Notes: a model not told the origin generated them from the sequence alone. Positions 8,658 to 18,203 are shown, counted from the stretch's first letter. The stretch: DNA of 50,802 bases from Desulfuromonadaceae bacterium (GCA_028683435.1 JAQUIG010000015.1:1-50802); one strand, 5' to 3'. Numbers and translations: made by a program.

Positions 8658-9659
8658 CTACGAATGTTTCACTACTACCCGTCCATGGGCTCCACCCCGG
8701 AGCATCGCCTGTATCTTTTCTTCCAACCCTTCCAGGTGGACCTCCGTTACCATATCCTGCAGCTGCTCCAGCCTCCACTCTCCGGCAAGTTTTTCCCATA
8801 CCTGCATTCTCGTGCCGGACGGACATTTAACAGAATCGATGCCGATGAGCCTCACCCCCCGCAGTATGAAGGGGAAGACATTCAGGGGGAGTTCTGTGGA
8901 GCCGACCAGGCCGCAGCAGGTGACAGCCCCGCCGTAACGGGTCGACTTGATGGCGGCCGCCAGGGTGCTGCCTCCGACGACATCCACGCAGCCGCTCCAC
9001 CGCTCCTTCATCATCGGACGCTCCGAGCCTTCGGTCACCCCGTCGCGCGATATAATCTCCGCTGCTCCGAGAGTGCGAAGAAACGTTTCGTCGGCACTCT
9101 TCCCGGTGGAGGCCACCACCCGGTATCCCCTCCGGGCCAGAATCGCCACGGCGATGGCACCAACCCCTCCCGTCGCCCCGGTGACAAGGACCTCGCCGCC
9201 TGACGGCTCAACCCCGGCCTGTACCAGTCCCAGCACCGAGAGCGCCGCCGTGAAGCCGGCTGTGCCGAAGGCCATTCCTTCCCGCAGCGTCAGCCCGGCA
9301 GGAAGGCGAACCGCCCACTCAGACGGGATGCGGATGTACTCCCCCCAGCCGCCGTCAGTTTCCATCCCGAGGTCGTAACCGGTGATGATGACGTTGTCTC
9401 CAACGGCAAAGGTGCCGCTTTCGCATGAAACGACCTCGCCCGCCGCGTCTATGCCGGGTGTATGCGGAAACTGCCGGGTTACCCCCGGGTGCCCCGTGGC
9501 CGAGAGCGCATCCTTGTAGTTGAGGGAGGAGTAGCGGACCCGCACCAGAAGGTCACCCGGCGGCAGGTCGTCTATGCTTCGCGCCCGAATTTGCCGCACG
9601 AACTGTCCATCATCCGTTTTCTCTACTACCAGCGCCTTGAACATTGTTGACGTCTCCAT
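8658..9659 (-). CDS. acuI: AcuI/YhdH-type zinc-independent alcohol dehydrogenase family reductase
   Basis: Medium-chain dehydrogenase/reductase of the YhdH/AcuI group, whose characterised members reduce acryloyl-CoA to propionyl-CoA with NADPH. The 333-residue length is normal. The N-terminal catalytic domain has YSSLNYKDALSATG and HTPGIDAAGEV; the Rossmann domain has the NADPH-binding motif TGATGGVGA around residues 155-163. No structural-zinc cysteine cluster is seen. The ATG at 9659 is chosen for the AAGGGGG ribosome site before it. Single gene, convergent with glgP. The substrate in this organism is inferred from the subfamily only; a quinone or other enone is possible. Confidence 0.87.
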   Translation of the reverse strand: METSTMFKALVVEKTDDGQFVRQIRARSIDDLPPGDLLVRVRYSSLNYKDALSATGHPGVTRQFPHTPGIDAAGEVVSCESGTFAVGDNVIITGYDLGMETDGGWGEYIRIPSEWAVRLPAGLTLREGMAFGTAGFTAALSVLGLVQAGVEPSGGEVLVTGATGGVGAIAVAILARRGYRVVASTGKSADETFLRTLGAAEIISRDGVTEGSERPMMKERWSGCVDVVGGSTLAAAIKSTRYGGAVTCCGLVGSTELPLNVFPFILRGVRLIGIDSVKCPSGTRMQVWEKLAGEWRLEQLQDMVTEVHLEGLEEKIQAMLRGGAHGRVVVKHS

Positions 9660-9779
9660 GTTTTCCCCCTTCATTCAGAAATCTGTCTGGTCATACATAA
9701 AAGCAGCTAACAGGGGCCGTATTCTACCACAGAGAAAACACCGGACCAAAGGCAAATAAAGGCGTCATTTATGTTATGA

Positions 9780-9809
9780 TTGCAAATCATGGCGCTGCAT
9801 TGTTACAAT
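9780..9809 (+). promoter_or_regulatory. Candidate promoter of the DHH-CBS-nucleotidyltransferase gene
   Basis: TTGCAA (9780-9785), an 18-base spacer and TACAAT (9804-9809). A small hairpin (CCGCAT/ATGCGG, 9826-9842) follows in the leader. The match is moderate. Confidence 0.4.
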
Positions 9810-9902
9810 CCCCGTCTGTATACATCCGCATCAAAAATGCGGCAGCGAAACCAGGTTCGTTTTCTGAAAAGGTAAACCACCACTATTTTCCGCGCCACAC
9901 GG

Positions 9903-12557
9903 ATGGTCATGGACGTTATCACTACCCATACGAATGCGGACTTCGACTGTCTGGGCGCCATGACGGCGGCTCTCCGGCTCTATCCCGGCGCACTGCTCTC
10001 TTTCCCCGGTTCGCAGGAGAAGGGGCTGCGCGATTTCATACAGCGCCATCCTGACTACCTGCCGCATTTTACCCGCGCCAAAGAGATCAACCTCGAATCA
10101 ATCACCCGCCTGATCATCGTCGATTGCCAGCAGGCAGCCCGCATCGGCCGCTTCGCCGAGATTCTGGACCGCCCCGCCCTGGAAATTCACATCTACGACC
10201 ACCACCCGGTAACGGAGGAGAGCATCCTGCCGACCAGCGGAAAAATCGCCGTCTGCGGCTCCGCCTCAACCCTCCTCGGGGCAAGGTTGATGGAAGGGGG
10301 AGTCAGACTGACTCCCGAGGAGGCCACCCTGGTCATGCTCGGCATTCATGAAGACACCGGACGGCTGCTGTTTACGTCGGCAACAGCCGAGGATTACCGC
10401 GTGGCGGGTTGGCTTCTCGGAGAGGGGGCCCGGCTCAACATCGTCAGCGATGCGCTGACGCCGGAGCTGACAAAGGCACAGATGGGGCTTTTGAAACAGC
10501 TGCTGACGACCCTCAAGACCAGTTCGGTGAATGGGATCGCCATATCGGTAGCATACGCGTCCTGCGATCATTACATCGGGGATATCGCTTCACTGGCCCA
10601 CCTGATGCGTGACATGGAAAACATGGACGCACTGTTTATTGCGGTAGCGATGGAAGACAACGTCTACCTCGTCGCCCGCAGCCATATCCCCGAAATAAAT
10701 GCCGGCCAAATCATGAAGGGGTTTCAGGGGGGGGGGCATGCCACTGCCGCTTCGGCTGTCGTGCATGACCGTTCGCTGAAACAGGTACTGGTGACCCTTG
10801 ACGGCCTGCTGCATCTTTCGATCAAGGGAGAGGCGACTGCGGGAAGCATCATGTCGGCCCCGGTCAAGACGATGCCGGACTCGGTCAGTATTGCCGAAGC
10901 CCGCGAACTGCTGACCCGCTACAATTGCAACGCCATGCCTGTTATGAGCGGTGGGGCGATAGTCGGCGTCATCTCGCGCAAGACCGTCGAGAAGGCGCTG
11001 CACCACGGCTTGGGTGAATCACCGGTGACGGACTTCATGCATACCGAATACCTCTCTGCAACCGCTGAAACCCCCATAACCGATATCCAGGCCTACATGG
11101 TAACCAGCAATCGCCGTTTCGTACCGGTTTTTAAAGGAACGGAGCTTGCCGGAGCGGTGACCCGGACCGACCTGATGCGTCACATCTACGGTGGACGACG
11201 CGGCCAGAGCGGAGCATTCTACGACCTTGACTCGCTGGAGGTTCCGACTCGAACCCGTTCGGTGGCAGAACTGCTGGTGAAAAAACTGCCGGCGGAAATC
11301 AGCGAGATCCTGCACAATCTGGGAACAATCGGGGATTGTTTGAGCCTCTCTGTCTATGTTGTCGGCGGTTTTGTGCGCGACCTGCTGCTGGGGATCGATA
11401 ACCTGGATATAGATGTAACCGTCGAAGGGGATGGCGTTTTCTTTGCGGAATGTTTTGCCGAGCGCTTTGGCGGCAGGGTGCGCAGCCACAGAAAATTCGG
11501 CACGGCGGTGCTGGTTCTCCCCGATGGGCGCAAGATCGACGTGGCCAGTACCCGCCTCGAATATTACGAATCCCCCGGCGCCCTGCCAACGGTCGAGCGG
11601 GCTTCGCTCCGGCATGACCTCTACCGGCGTGATTTTACGGTCAACACGCTGGCGCTCTGCATCAACAGCGATCGATTCGGCTCTCTGACCGATCATTTCG
11701 GCGGCCAGCAGGACCTCCAGGAAAAGGTCGTCAGAGTGCTGCACAACCTGTCGTTTGTCGAGGATCCGACCCGCGTGTTCCGGGCGATTCGTTTTGAACA
11801 GCGTCTCGGCTTTCACATCGCCCCGCATACCGAAAACCTCATGCGAAGCGCGGTACGAATGCATCTGCTTGACAAACTGGGGGGGGAGCGCCTGCTGAGC
11901 GAACTGGTGCAGATCATGCGTGAAAAAGAGCCGTCAGCGGCCATTGGACGTATGTCTTCCCTGGGGCTTCTTCCGTTCATTCACCCCGCGCTCAAACTGC
12001 TGCCGGATACGGAGCGGGTGCTGCAGGAAACGGGACAGGTGATGGCCTGGTTCCGACTGCTCTACCTGGAGGACCGTTGTGAACCGTGGCAGGTATACTT
12101 CCTGGCGTTATGCGACGGCCTGAAACCGGATGAGTTCCGCGATGCCTGCAGCCGTCTTGCCATGCCAGGCCGTCTTGCCGCCCGGCTCTGCAGCCAGCGC
12201 CACCTGGTATCCACCATTCTGAATGCGATCAAGCGGCACCTGAAACAGACGCCTGAAGTACCTAACAGTCAGCTGTATCTCTGGTTCAGCGTCTTCACGC
12301 TGGAGATGCTGCTGTACATGGCGGCCCGGGCCAGCAGCGAACAGGTCAGACGCTTCGTGTCGCTTTATCTGACAAGGCTGCGTGCTGTTGCCCCATTTTT
12401 GGACGGCGACGACCTGCTTGGGCTCGGCCTGGAGCCCGGTCCGCTGTTCGGACGCGTCAAGGAGCGGCTGCTGCAGGCGCGGCTTGATGGTGAAACCGGC
12501 AGCCGGGATGAAGAAGAGGGTTTGGTACGAGCCATGATTCATGACCACAACCAATAA
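9903..12557 (+). CDS. DHH-CBS-tRNA nucleotidyltransferase/poly(A) polymerase fusion
   Basis: Large 884-residue multidomain protein. Residues about 1-310 form a DHH/DHHA1 phosphoesterase module with NADFDCLGA, DHHP and the GGGHATAAS motif. About 311-430 is a pair of CBS domains, which usually bind adenine nucleotides. From about 480 onward lies a class II nucleotidyltransferase: VVGGFVRDLLLG followed by the metal-binding DID, then RRDFTVNTLAL and EDPTRVFRAIRFEQRLGF. This architecture occurs in bacteria that split CCA addition to tRNA between enzymes, where the fused protein adds either CC or A; which one cannot be read here, and poly(A) polymerase is possible. The ATG at 9909 is an alternative start; neither has a clear ribosome site. 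Confidence 0.88.
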   Translation: MVMDVITTHTNADFDCLGAMTAALRLYPGALLSFPGSQEKGLRDFIQRHPDYLPHFTRAKEINLESITRLIIVDCQQAARIGRFAEILDRPALEIHIYDHHPVTEESILPTSGKIAVCGSASTLLGARLMEGGVRLTPEEATLVMLGIHEDTGRLLFTSATAEDYRVAGWLLGEGARLNIVSDALTPELTKAQMGLLKQLLTTLKTSSVNGIAISVAYASCDHYIGDIASLAHLMRDMENMDALFIAVAMEDNVYLVARSHIPEINAGQIMKGFQGGGHATAASAVVHDRSLKQVLVTLDGLLHLSIKGEATAGSIMSAPVKTMPDSVSIAEARELLTRYNCNAMPVMSGGAIVGVISRKTVEKALHHGLGESPVTDFMHTEYLSATAETPITDIQAYMVTSNRRFVPVFKGTELAGAVTRTDLMRHIYGGRRGQSGAFYDLDSLEVPTRTRSVAELLVKKLPAEISEILHNLGTIGDCLSLSVYVVGGFVRDLLLGIDNLDIDVTVEGDGVFFAECFAERFGGRVRSHRKFGTAVLVLPDGRKIDVASTRLEYYESPGALPTVERASLRHDLYRRDFTVNTLALCINSDRFGSLTDHFGGQQDLQEKVVRVLHNLSFVEDPTRVFRAIRFEQRLGFHIAPHTENLMRSAVRMHLLDKLGGERLLSELVQIMREKEPSAAIGRMSSLGLLPFIHPALKLLPDTERVLQETGQVMAWFRLLYLEDRCEPWQVYFLALCDGLKPDEFRDACSRLAMPGRLAARLCSQRHLVSTILNAIKRHLKQTPEVPNSQLYLWFSVFTLEMLLYMAARASSEQVRRFVSLYLTRLRAVAPFLDGDDLLGLGLEPGPLFGRVKERLLQARLDGETGSRDEEEGLVRAMIHDHNQ

Positions 12558-12670
12558 AACAGCAATACCAACAAAGCCGGCATGTTACAAAAAACCGGCT
12601 TGACGGAATGCGCTGCTGCATGCTAGTAAGGAACTTGGAAATCCAATAATTGCTATGAGAATGAGGCACT

Positions 12671-13063
12671 ATGAATCAGCTTAAAAAACTCGTTGCGATC
12701 ATGACCCTGGCGGTTCTTTTAACGACAACTTCTTCGGCATTCGCCGCAGACGATACGATCAGTGAAGTTTTCACGGATGCATTTTACGGTGCCGCCATCG
12801 GTGGACTCGTTGGCGGTGCCCTTCTGGTTTTCAGGTCGAAGCCGCTCGACCACCTCAATTATATAGCATATGGCGCCGCATCGGGCGTTCTGGTCGGCAC
12901 AGCCTACGGGTTGGCCAAATCAGCCCGTGCATTTGCCGAAGTCGAAAACGGCCGCGTTAAAATTGCGCTTCCGACGATTACCCCCGAGCTGGTCACCGTG
13001 CCTGGATCAGGACGGAGTACGATCGCCTGGAGAGCCGATCTGCTACGAGGCACCTTCAACTGA
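12671..13063 (+). CDS. Small exported glycine-zipper-like protein of unknown function
   Basis: I do not recognise a named family. The 130-residue product begins with a clear signal peptide (about residues 1-25, cleavage after AFA). The mature part has a hydrophobic stretch rich in small residues (AAIGGLVGGALL, about 38-49) and another (YGAASGVLVGTAYGLA, about 66-81), a pattern like glycine-zipper membrane segments. The C-terminal 45 residues are more polar with several Pro and Thr. A TGAGG site precedes the ATG. It stands between the nucleotidyltransferase fusion and ppnP and is followed directly by a terminator, so it ends its transcript. It may associate with the envelope. Confidence 0.75.
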   Translation: MNQLKKLVAIMTLAVLLTTTSSAFAADDTISEVFTDAFYGAAIGGLVGGALLVFRSKPLDHLNYIAYGAASGVLVGTAYGLAKSARAFAEVENGRVKIALPTITPELVTVPGSGRSTIAWRADLLRGTFN

Positions 13064-13091
13064 TCGCACGTACAGGAGCTGCAACAGCAAT

Positions 13092-13127
13092 AAAACCTGC
13101 CGGAGAAATCCTGCAGGTTTTTTATTT
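13092..13127 (+). terminator. Intrinsic terminator
   Basis: A 9-base stem AAAACCTGC (13092-13100) pairs with GCAGGTTTT (13113-13121), with a 12-base loop and a run of T. It lies 29 bases past the stop of the small exported protein. Confidence 0.85.
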
Positions 13128-13155
13128 GCCTCACACCGCCCGAAACAGGTATAAG
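13126..13155 (+). promoter_or_regulatory. Candidate promoter of ppnP-gluQRS
   Basis: TTGCCT (13126-13131), an 18-base spacer and TATAAG (13150-13155). It follows the terminator directly and lies 33 bases before the ppnP ATG. Confidence 0.45.
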
Positions 13156-13187
13156 GTGCCGCAGAATATTAACACTTGGGAGGAGCA

Positions 13188-13502
13188 ATGTCAGAGTTCA
13201 ATAACGTCACCGTTGTCAAGAAGGCCAATATCTATTTTGGCGGCCAGGTTGCCAGCCATTCGGTAATTTTTGCCGACGGCAGCAAAAAAACGCTCGGCGT
13301 CATGCAGTCGGGAGAGTATGAATTCTCCACCGGGGCCGCTGAAATCATGGAGATTCTCTCGGGAGAGTTGGAGTGGCAGTTGAAGGGGGGGAAACAGTGG
13401 AGGAAAGTGGTAGAGGGTGAAGCGTTTAGCGTACCGGCTGATTCCGTCTTTCTGATGAAGGTTGCGGTCCCAACTGATTATTGCTGTTCCTATGTCAGCT
13501 GA
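13188..13502 (+). CDS. ppnP: Pyrimidine/purine nucleoside phosphorylase PpnP (YaiE family)
   Basis: Small cupin-fold enzyme (104 residues, normal length) that in studied bacteria splits several nucleosides with phosphate into base and ribose-1-phosphate. Family features are the N-terminal VKKANIYFGGQVASHSV, the TLGVMQSGEYEF motif, the ILSGELEWQL strand and the C-terminal FLMKV, DYCCSYV. The ATG at 13188 has a GGAGG site upstream. Its stop is 14 bases before the gluQRS start, so the two probably share a transcript, though no functional tie is obvious. Confidence 0.93.
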   Translation: MSEFNNVTVVKKANIYFGGQVASHSVIFADGSKKTLGVMQSGEYEFSTGAAEIMEILSGELEWQLKGGKQWRKVVEGEAFSVPADSVFLMKVAVPTDYCCSYVS

Positions 13503-13516
13503 CAGTCGGGAGCTTT

Positions 13517-14446
13517 ATGGGTAGTAATTCTGATCATCTGGTTGTCGGCCGCTTTGCACCCTCTCCGACCGGCGCACTGCATACCGGCTCTCTGGTAGCG
13601 GCCGTCGGGAGTTATCTGATGGCGAAACAGGCGGAGGGACGGTGGCTGCTGCGCCTTGACGATCTCGATACACAACGCCAACTCCCCGGAATGGATGATG
13701 ACATCATGCGCGTTCTGGAGTCATTCGGCCTGCTCTGGGACGGAGAGGTCGCGTGTCAAAGCAGGAATCGGGGAGAGTATCTGAGCACTTTTGAAACGCT
13801 GCAACGTGATGGTATGACCTATCCCTGCCGCTGCTCTCGCAAGGAGATTGCCCGCAGCGCTTCAGCGCCCCATCCCGGCGATGATGGTGTACCGTACCCA
13901 GGCAGCTGCCGGGGGGGAGGGAAGCGAGATTCGCCCATACGTTCCTGGCGAGTCAGGGTATCGGAAGAGGAGGTCTGCTTTTCCGACCTGCGCAAGGGGC
14001 GCTTCTGTCAAAAACTCCCACTTGTCTCCGGCGATTTCATCGTGAGACGCAGCGACGGGGAGTTTGCCTATCAACTGGCGGTTGTTGTCGATGATTATGC
14101 AGCAGGGGTGAACCAGGTGGTGCGTGGAGAGGATCTGCTCGCCTCAACGCCGCGGCAAATTTATCTGCAGCGGCTTCTCGGCTTTCCGCAGCCGGAGTAT
14201 TGCCATCTGCCGCTGGTGACCGGGATTGATGGCACAAAGCTGAGTAAACGCGACCATCTGATTTCACATGGAGTCGGCAATCTTGCCGGCAGGGAGCAGA
14301 CGTTGCTTCTGGCATCCCTCCGTTTCCTCGGCTTAAATCCCCCGCCGGATCTTGCCGGATATTCCTGCAGCGACATCCTTCAGTGGGGCGTCACCCATTT
14401 CGATCTGCTGCGGCTTCCCGCTCATGGGGGAGAGTTGGTGGTCTGA
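13517..14446 (+). CDS. gluQ: Glutamyl-Q tRNA(Asp) synthetase
   Basis: Shortened paralogue of glutamyl-tRNA synthetase that activates glutamate and attaches it to queuosine at position 34 of tRNA(Asp). The 309 residues cover only the catalytic half; the anticodon-binding domain is absent, as expected. The HIGH-like region is GRFAPSPTGALHTGSL, the KMSKS-like loop is KLSKRDH, and a zinc site typical of this subfamily is formed by CRC near residue 105 and a later YPGSC. I chose the ATG at 13517 for the GGGAG site 4 to 9 bases upstream; a longer reading would run into ppnP. Confidence 0.95.
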   Translation: MGSNSDHLVVGRFAPSPTGALHTGSLVAAVGSYLMAKQAEGRWLLRLDDLDTQRQLPGMDDDIMRVLESFGLLWDGEVACQSRNRGEYLSTFETLQRDGMTYPCRCSRKEIARSASAPHPGDDGVPYPGSCRGGGKRDSPIRSWRVRVSEEEVCFSDLRKGRFCQKLPLVSGDFIVRRSDGEFAYQLAVVVDDYAAGVNQVVRGEDLLASTPRQIYLQRLLGFPQPEYCHLPLVTGIDGTKLSKRDHLISHGVGNLAGREQTLLLASLRFLGLNPPPDLAGYSCSDILQWGVTHFDLLRLPAHGGELVV

Positions 14447-14621
14447 TTGTACTTAAAGGATCCGATTCCCACTCCGCAGTGCGATACATCGCCGGTTTCC
14501 GGCAGCAGCAGCCGTCAGAGTTTACACCTTGATTATACGGTAGTTGCATGGTATTTGTATCATTCGCATACGCCTTAAGTAGTATGAGTTTCCACAAAAT
14601 AAAGCACCCGAGGGGGACGAA

Positions 14622-15599
14622 ATGGAAAAGCGGCAGGTTCATTATCGTGAATTAGGGTTGTCCAACACGAAAGAGATGTTCGACAAGGCGATGGCCGGTA
14701 AATATGCCATTCCCGCCTATAATTTCAACAACCTCGAACAGCTTCAGGCGATTATAACCGCCTGCGTCGAGACCAGCTCGCCCGTCATCATTCAGGTTTC
14801 CAAGGGTGCCCGCAGCTACGCAAACGAGACCATGCTCCGCTATATGGCTATGGGAGCCGTGCAGATAGCGCGTGAAGCAGGTTCCAATATTCCGATCTGC
14901 CTGCACCTAGATCATGGCGACAGTTTTGAGCTCTGCAAATCCTGTATTGATAGCGGCTTTTCATCTGTCATGATTGACGGCTCGCATCTCCCGTTCGAAG
15001 AGAATGTGGCGCTTGCCAAAAAAGTCGTCGAGTATGCCCACCAGTTTGATGTTTCGGTTGAAGCAGAGCTGGGAGTTCTGGCCGGCATTGAGGATGAAGT
15101 CTCGGCGGAGCACTCCACCTATACAAAGCCGGAAGAGGTTGAGGCGTTTGTGAAACAGAGCGGCGTTGACTCGTTGGCGATCTCCATCGGCACGAGCCAC
15201 GGGGCCTACAAATTCAAGGCCGGCCAACCGGTCCCCCCGCTCCGCTTCGATATTCTGGAAGAGTGTGAAAAGCGAATTCCCGGTTTTCCGATTGTGCTTC
15301 ATGGCGCCTCGTCAGTCGTCCAGGAATACGTTTCATTGATCAACCAGTATGGCGGCAATCTTGAGGGGGCGCTTGGTGTCCCTGAGGAGCAGCTGCGCCA
15401 GGCGGCGGCAAGTGCTGTCTGCAAGATCAATATCGATTCAGACGGCAGGCTGGCGGTAACCGCCAAGATTCGTGAGTACTTTGCCAAGGATCCCAAGGAA
15501 TTCGATCCGCGCAAATATCTGGGTGAGGCGCGCAAGGAGCTGGTTAAACTGGTAAAGCACAAGAACGAAACCGTTCTCGGTTCGGCCGGCAAAGCCTGA
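14622..15599 (+). CDS. fba: Class II fructose-bisphosphate aldolase
   Basis: Zinc-dependent aldolase that interconverts fructose-1,6-bisphosphate with dihydroxyacetone phosphate and glyceraldehyde-3-phosphate. The 325-residue product shows the N-terminal YAIPAYNFNN motif, the metal/active-site HLDHGD (about residues 91-96), the SVMIDGSHLPFEEN strand, the AELG zinc ligand Glu, and VLHGASSV. These place it in the class II ketose-bisphosphate aldolase family. A GAGGGGG site lies upstream. The 175-base gap before it has no unambiguous promoter. A sugar-specific relative such as tagatose-bisphosphate aldolase is less likely given the lone genomic setting. Confidence 0.93.
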   Translation: MEKRQVHYRELGLSNTKEMFDKAMAGKYAIPAYNFNNLEQLQAIITACVETSSPVIIQVSKGARSYANETMLRYMAMGAVQIAREAGSNIPICLHLDHGDSFELCKSCIDSGFSSVMIDGSHLPFEENVALAKKVVEYAHQFDVSVEAELGVLAGIEDEVSAEHSTYTKPEEVEAFVKQSGVDSLAISIGTSHGAYKFKAGQPVPPLRFDILEECEKRIPGFPIVLHGASSVVQEYVSLINQYGGNLEGALGVPEEQLRQAAASAVCKINIDSDGRLAVTAKIREYFAKDPKEFDPRKYLGEARKELVKLVKHKNETVLGSAGKA

Positions 15600-15637
15600 T
15601 TTATGACGCCGCAGCGTGTTACCGCAGGAGGTGGTGA

Positions 15638-16012
15638 ATGAGTACCCGTAAATTTTCTCGAGTTCCGTTTAATGTCGGAGCGACCGTCATGGCCGCCGAT
15701 CGGCAGTTTCAGGGCGCAGTAGAAAACCTCAGCATGGCCGGCATGTTTCTGGTGACTAACGAGAAGCTTGCCGGAGGTGAAACCGCAGATATCACAATTA
15801 TTCTTACGGGTACCATTCCGGAAATTGCAGTAAATTTCAAAGGTATTGTCACACGTATTGCTGAAAATGGCGTCGGATTTACCTTCGAAAAGATGGATCT
15901 TGATTCATACACGCATCTCAAAAATATTATCGCCTATAATATTGACGATGCAGAAAAAGTCATGGAAGAGATCGGCCATTCAATCGACGAAAAATTTGCT
16001 GCCGAGAAATGA
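15638..16012 (+). CDS. PilZ-domain protein
   Basis: Single-domain cyclic-di-GMP receptor candidate of 124 residues. Both halves of the ligand signature are visible: RxxxR at residues 4-8 (RKFSR) and NxSxxG as NLSMAG near residue 29-34. The rest is a compact beta-barrel pattern and a short C-terminal helix. A strong AGGAGG site precedes the ATG. It ends 30 bases before the MCP gene on the same strand, which suggests that a c-di-GMP signal is linked with that receptor; this link is an inference from position. Confidence 0.92.
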   Translation: MSTRKFSRVPFNVGATVMAADRQFQGAVENLSMAGMFLVTNEKLAGGETADITIILTGTIPEIAVNFKGIVTRIAENGVGFTFEKMDLDSYTHLKNIIAYNIDDAEKVMEEIGHSIDEKFAAEK

Positions 16013-16042
16013 ATATAGGGGCACGAGCTTGAGGAAGGCACC

Positions 16043-18019
16043 ATGAAAAAGCGTTCAACTCTGTTTTCTGCCGGCGGTTTCCTGCTTGGTATTTCCGCCC
16101 CTGTCGGCTGGATCCTGATCCGGCTGATTTTTTATTACGATTCCGGGCTTGGTCTCTTCGAGCAGATATTCCATGATATCATGAAGGACAGCGAGCATCT
16201 GGCGATTTACAGCTATATCGGCGGCGGCACGGCGGTCGTTCTTGCGGTTCTTGGGTACATGATAGGCAGAAACGGTGATGAACTGCATAAAAGGGCGACA
16301 GAACTTGACATCCTGCACAAAGAGGTTGGTGAGCAGAAGGAAATCTTTGAAAACCGCTATAAAGTGCTGGACAGGAACATCAAAAACTTTCATCAAATCA
16401 GCAGCAAGATACAGAAATCGCTCAATCTCGATGAAGTCCTGCTCCTCTGCGCCGAGGGACTGCACGATGTTCTCGGTTACGAACGCGTCAACATCTTAAT
16501 GGCTGAAGAGGGGAAAAGGCTCCGCTTCTTTGCCGCTGTCGGGACGGAGGGGTTTGACCCGGCTGACGTCTTCATGCCGATAGATGAAAGCATCGGTGTC
16601 ATCGCGAAATGTTTCAACGACCGTAAAGTGTATCTGATTGATGACATTTCCCGCTATCCCGAAGATTACCATTTGAAGCCACCCCACAATAACCTGGCGC
16701 CTCTCCGTTCAAAAAGCTTCATACTCTGCCCGATCGTCGTCAAGAACGATTCGATCGGGGTTTTCGGGATCGACAACAAGAACAGTCACCGCGCCCTTAA
16801 TGACTCCGATGTCGATACGATTCTGCTTTTCGCTGACCAGGTGGCATCCGCAATCACCCGCATCAACCTGTTGACCTCTATTGACACTCTTACATCGGAG
16901 CTGGAGAGTTCGTTCAAATTTCTGCTGGCGAGTCGTGGCACCTATTCGCGAAATGTAGCCGACCTAAGGGACAGAGTAGACTCAGTTGCCGACGGTACTT
17001 CAATTATCGCGTCCGCTTCCGAAGGTGTGATGGCCTCGATTGACGAGACCAGTTCTGCGGTCAACGAGATTTCAGTTGCCATTGAACAGGTTACCCGCAA
17101 TCTGGACCATCTGGCAGGAGTTGTCCACCAGTCGGCATCGGCGATGGAGCAGATCCACAGCACCATCGGCAATGTTGAACAGAATGCGGCCCTTTCGCAC
17201 GAAGTTTCGCAGCAGGTAAAAGAGCGGGCTGAAGAGAGTCTGGCCGTGGTTACGGAAACGATCAATGCACTCGACGAAATCAAGCATTCGGTCGGTCTTT
17301 CTTTTGACGCTATTCAGCGTCTGGCCGCGAACAGCACCCGCATTGAAAATATCGTCAATGTTATTAACGACATTACGAAGCGCACCAATCTGCTGGCACT
17401 GAACGCTTCCATCATTGCCGCCCAGGCGGGTGAATACGGGAAGAGCTTTGGCGTTGTGGCCGATGAGATCCGTAATCTATCACTCCAGACCGGCCATTCA
17501 ACCGGCGAAATTACCTCCATCATCGAAGAAATCATGAGCGAGTCAAAAACTGCCGCCAATAATATCAGCACAAGCAAGGATCTGGTGCACCGCGGCGTTG
17601 AATTGGGACATACCACAGGGGAATCGCTCAAGGCGATTTTTGACAGCTCCAGCTGTTCCCTCGAAATGACGAAACAGATCAAGCAGGCGACGCAGGAGCA
17701 GGTGGTCAGCGTCCAGCTGGTAGCGCGCTCAATGGAAGAGATCAGCTCCATGACCTCCCAGATTTTCACGGCATCGACTGACCAGGCTAAAGCGACGAGG
17801 AGCATTGCCAGAGCGATTGAAGCAATCAAGGACATGACCCATGAAATGGTCAACTCCACATCGCGTCAGGTCGATGATGGCAAGTTGATTCGCAGCAACG
17901 TGGAATCAGTCAGCAGCATGGTGGCTGAACTGTTCGACAATATGGAGATGCGCAGGGCACAGAGTGCGGAAGTTGTCAAGGAACTGGAGCAGATGAAAAG
18001 TCAGACCTCTCCGCTTTGA
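16043..18019 (+). CDS. GAF-domain methyl-accepting chemotaxis protein
   Basis: Receptor of 658 residues. It has two membrane segments near the N-terminus (about 9-31 and 55-75) with only a short loop between, a coiled linker, a GAF domain (about 125-275) placed in the cytoplasm, and a long helical signalling domain (about 290-640). So sensing is probably intracellular through GAF, not periplasmic. The hairpin tip reads [16 protein letters not shown], differing from the usual NLLALNAAIEAARAGE by loss of a Glu and an Arg; the flanking [12 protein letters not shown] is normal. Related cytoplasmic-type MCPs with this altered tip exist. Preceded by a PilZ gene. Confidence 0.93.
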   Translation: MKKRSTLFSAGGFLLGISAPVGWILIRLIFYYDSGLGLFEQIFHDIMKDSEHLAIYSYIGGGTAVVLAVLGYMIGRNGDELHKRATELDILHKEVGEQKEIFENRYKVLDRNIKNFHQISSKIQKSLNLDEVLLLCAEGLHDVLGYERVNILMAEEGKRLRFFAAVGTEGFDPADVFMPIDESIGVIAKCFNDRKVYLIDDISRYPEDYHLKPPHNNLAPLRSKSFILCPIVVKNDSIGVFGIDNKNSHRALNDSDVDTILLFADQVASAITRINLLTSIDTLTSELESSFKFLLASRGTYSRNVADLRDRVDSVADGTSIIASASEGVMASIDETSSAVNEISVAIEQVTRNLDHLAGVVHQSASAMEQIHSTIGNVEQNAALSHEVSQQVKERAEESLAVVTETINALDEIKHSVGLSFDAIQRLAANSTRIENIVNVINDITKRTNLLALNASIIAAQAGEYGKSFGVVADEIRNLSLQTGHSTGEITSIIEEIMSESKTAANNISTSKDLVHRGVELGHTTGESLKAIFDSSSCSLEMTKQIKQATQEQVVSVQLVARSMEEISSMTSQIFTASTDQAKATRSIARAIEAIKDMTHEMVNSTSRQVDDGKLIRSNVESVSSMVAELFDNMEMRRAQSAEVVKELEQMKSQTSPL

Positions 18020-18090
18020 CGATAGTGAACAGACATATAGAGGAAAATAAATATCTGGATTTAAATATTCAGCTCTGATATTTTGTACAT

Positions 18091-18203
18091 CTGCCACGAC
18101 GGCTACCCATCCGGGAGCTGATCTACTGCTGGCAGATTTTGACAGTTACATACCGCACGGATTCGGAAGCGAACCGGGACGGCTGGGGTGGCCCCCACAG
18201 ATC
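18091..18203 (+). ncRNA. Candidate pan RNA motif: tandem hairpins in the panB leader
   Basis: Two stem-loops share the sequence GACGGCT at 18098-18104 and 18178-18184, exactly 80 bases apart, and both are followed on their 3' side by GATC. Hairpin 1 (inner part 18100-18120) pairs CGGCT with AGCTG and CCC with GGG, leaving A18105 bulged; an outer stem CTGCCA/TGGCAG (18091-18135) closes it. Hairpin 2 pairs CTG with CAG and GGG with CCC (18183-18200), leaving A18197 bulged. Simple hairpins with bulged adenosines, in tandem, before panB/panC/panD in delta-Proteobacteria are the description of the pan candidate cis-regulatory RNA. I cannot run a covariance search, so the family match is tentative. 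Confidence 0.6.

Noticed and set aside
8646-9378. Plus-strand frames opposite acuI
   Set aside because: Proline- and arginine-rich shadows of the acuI coding strand with no motif.
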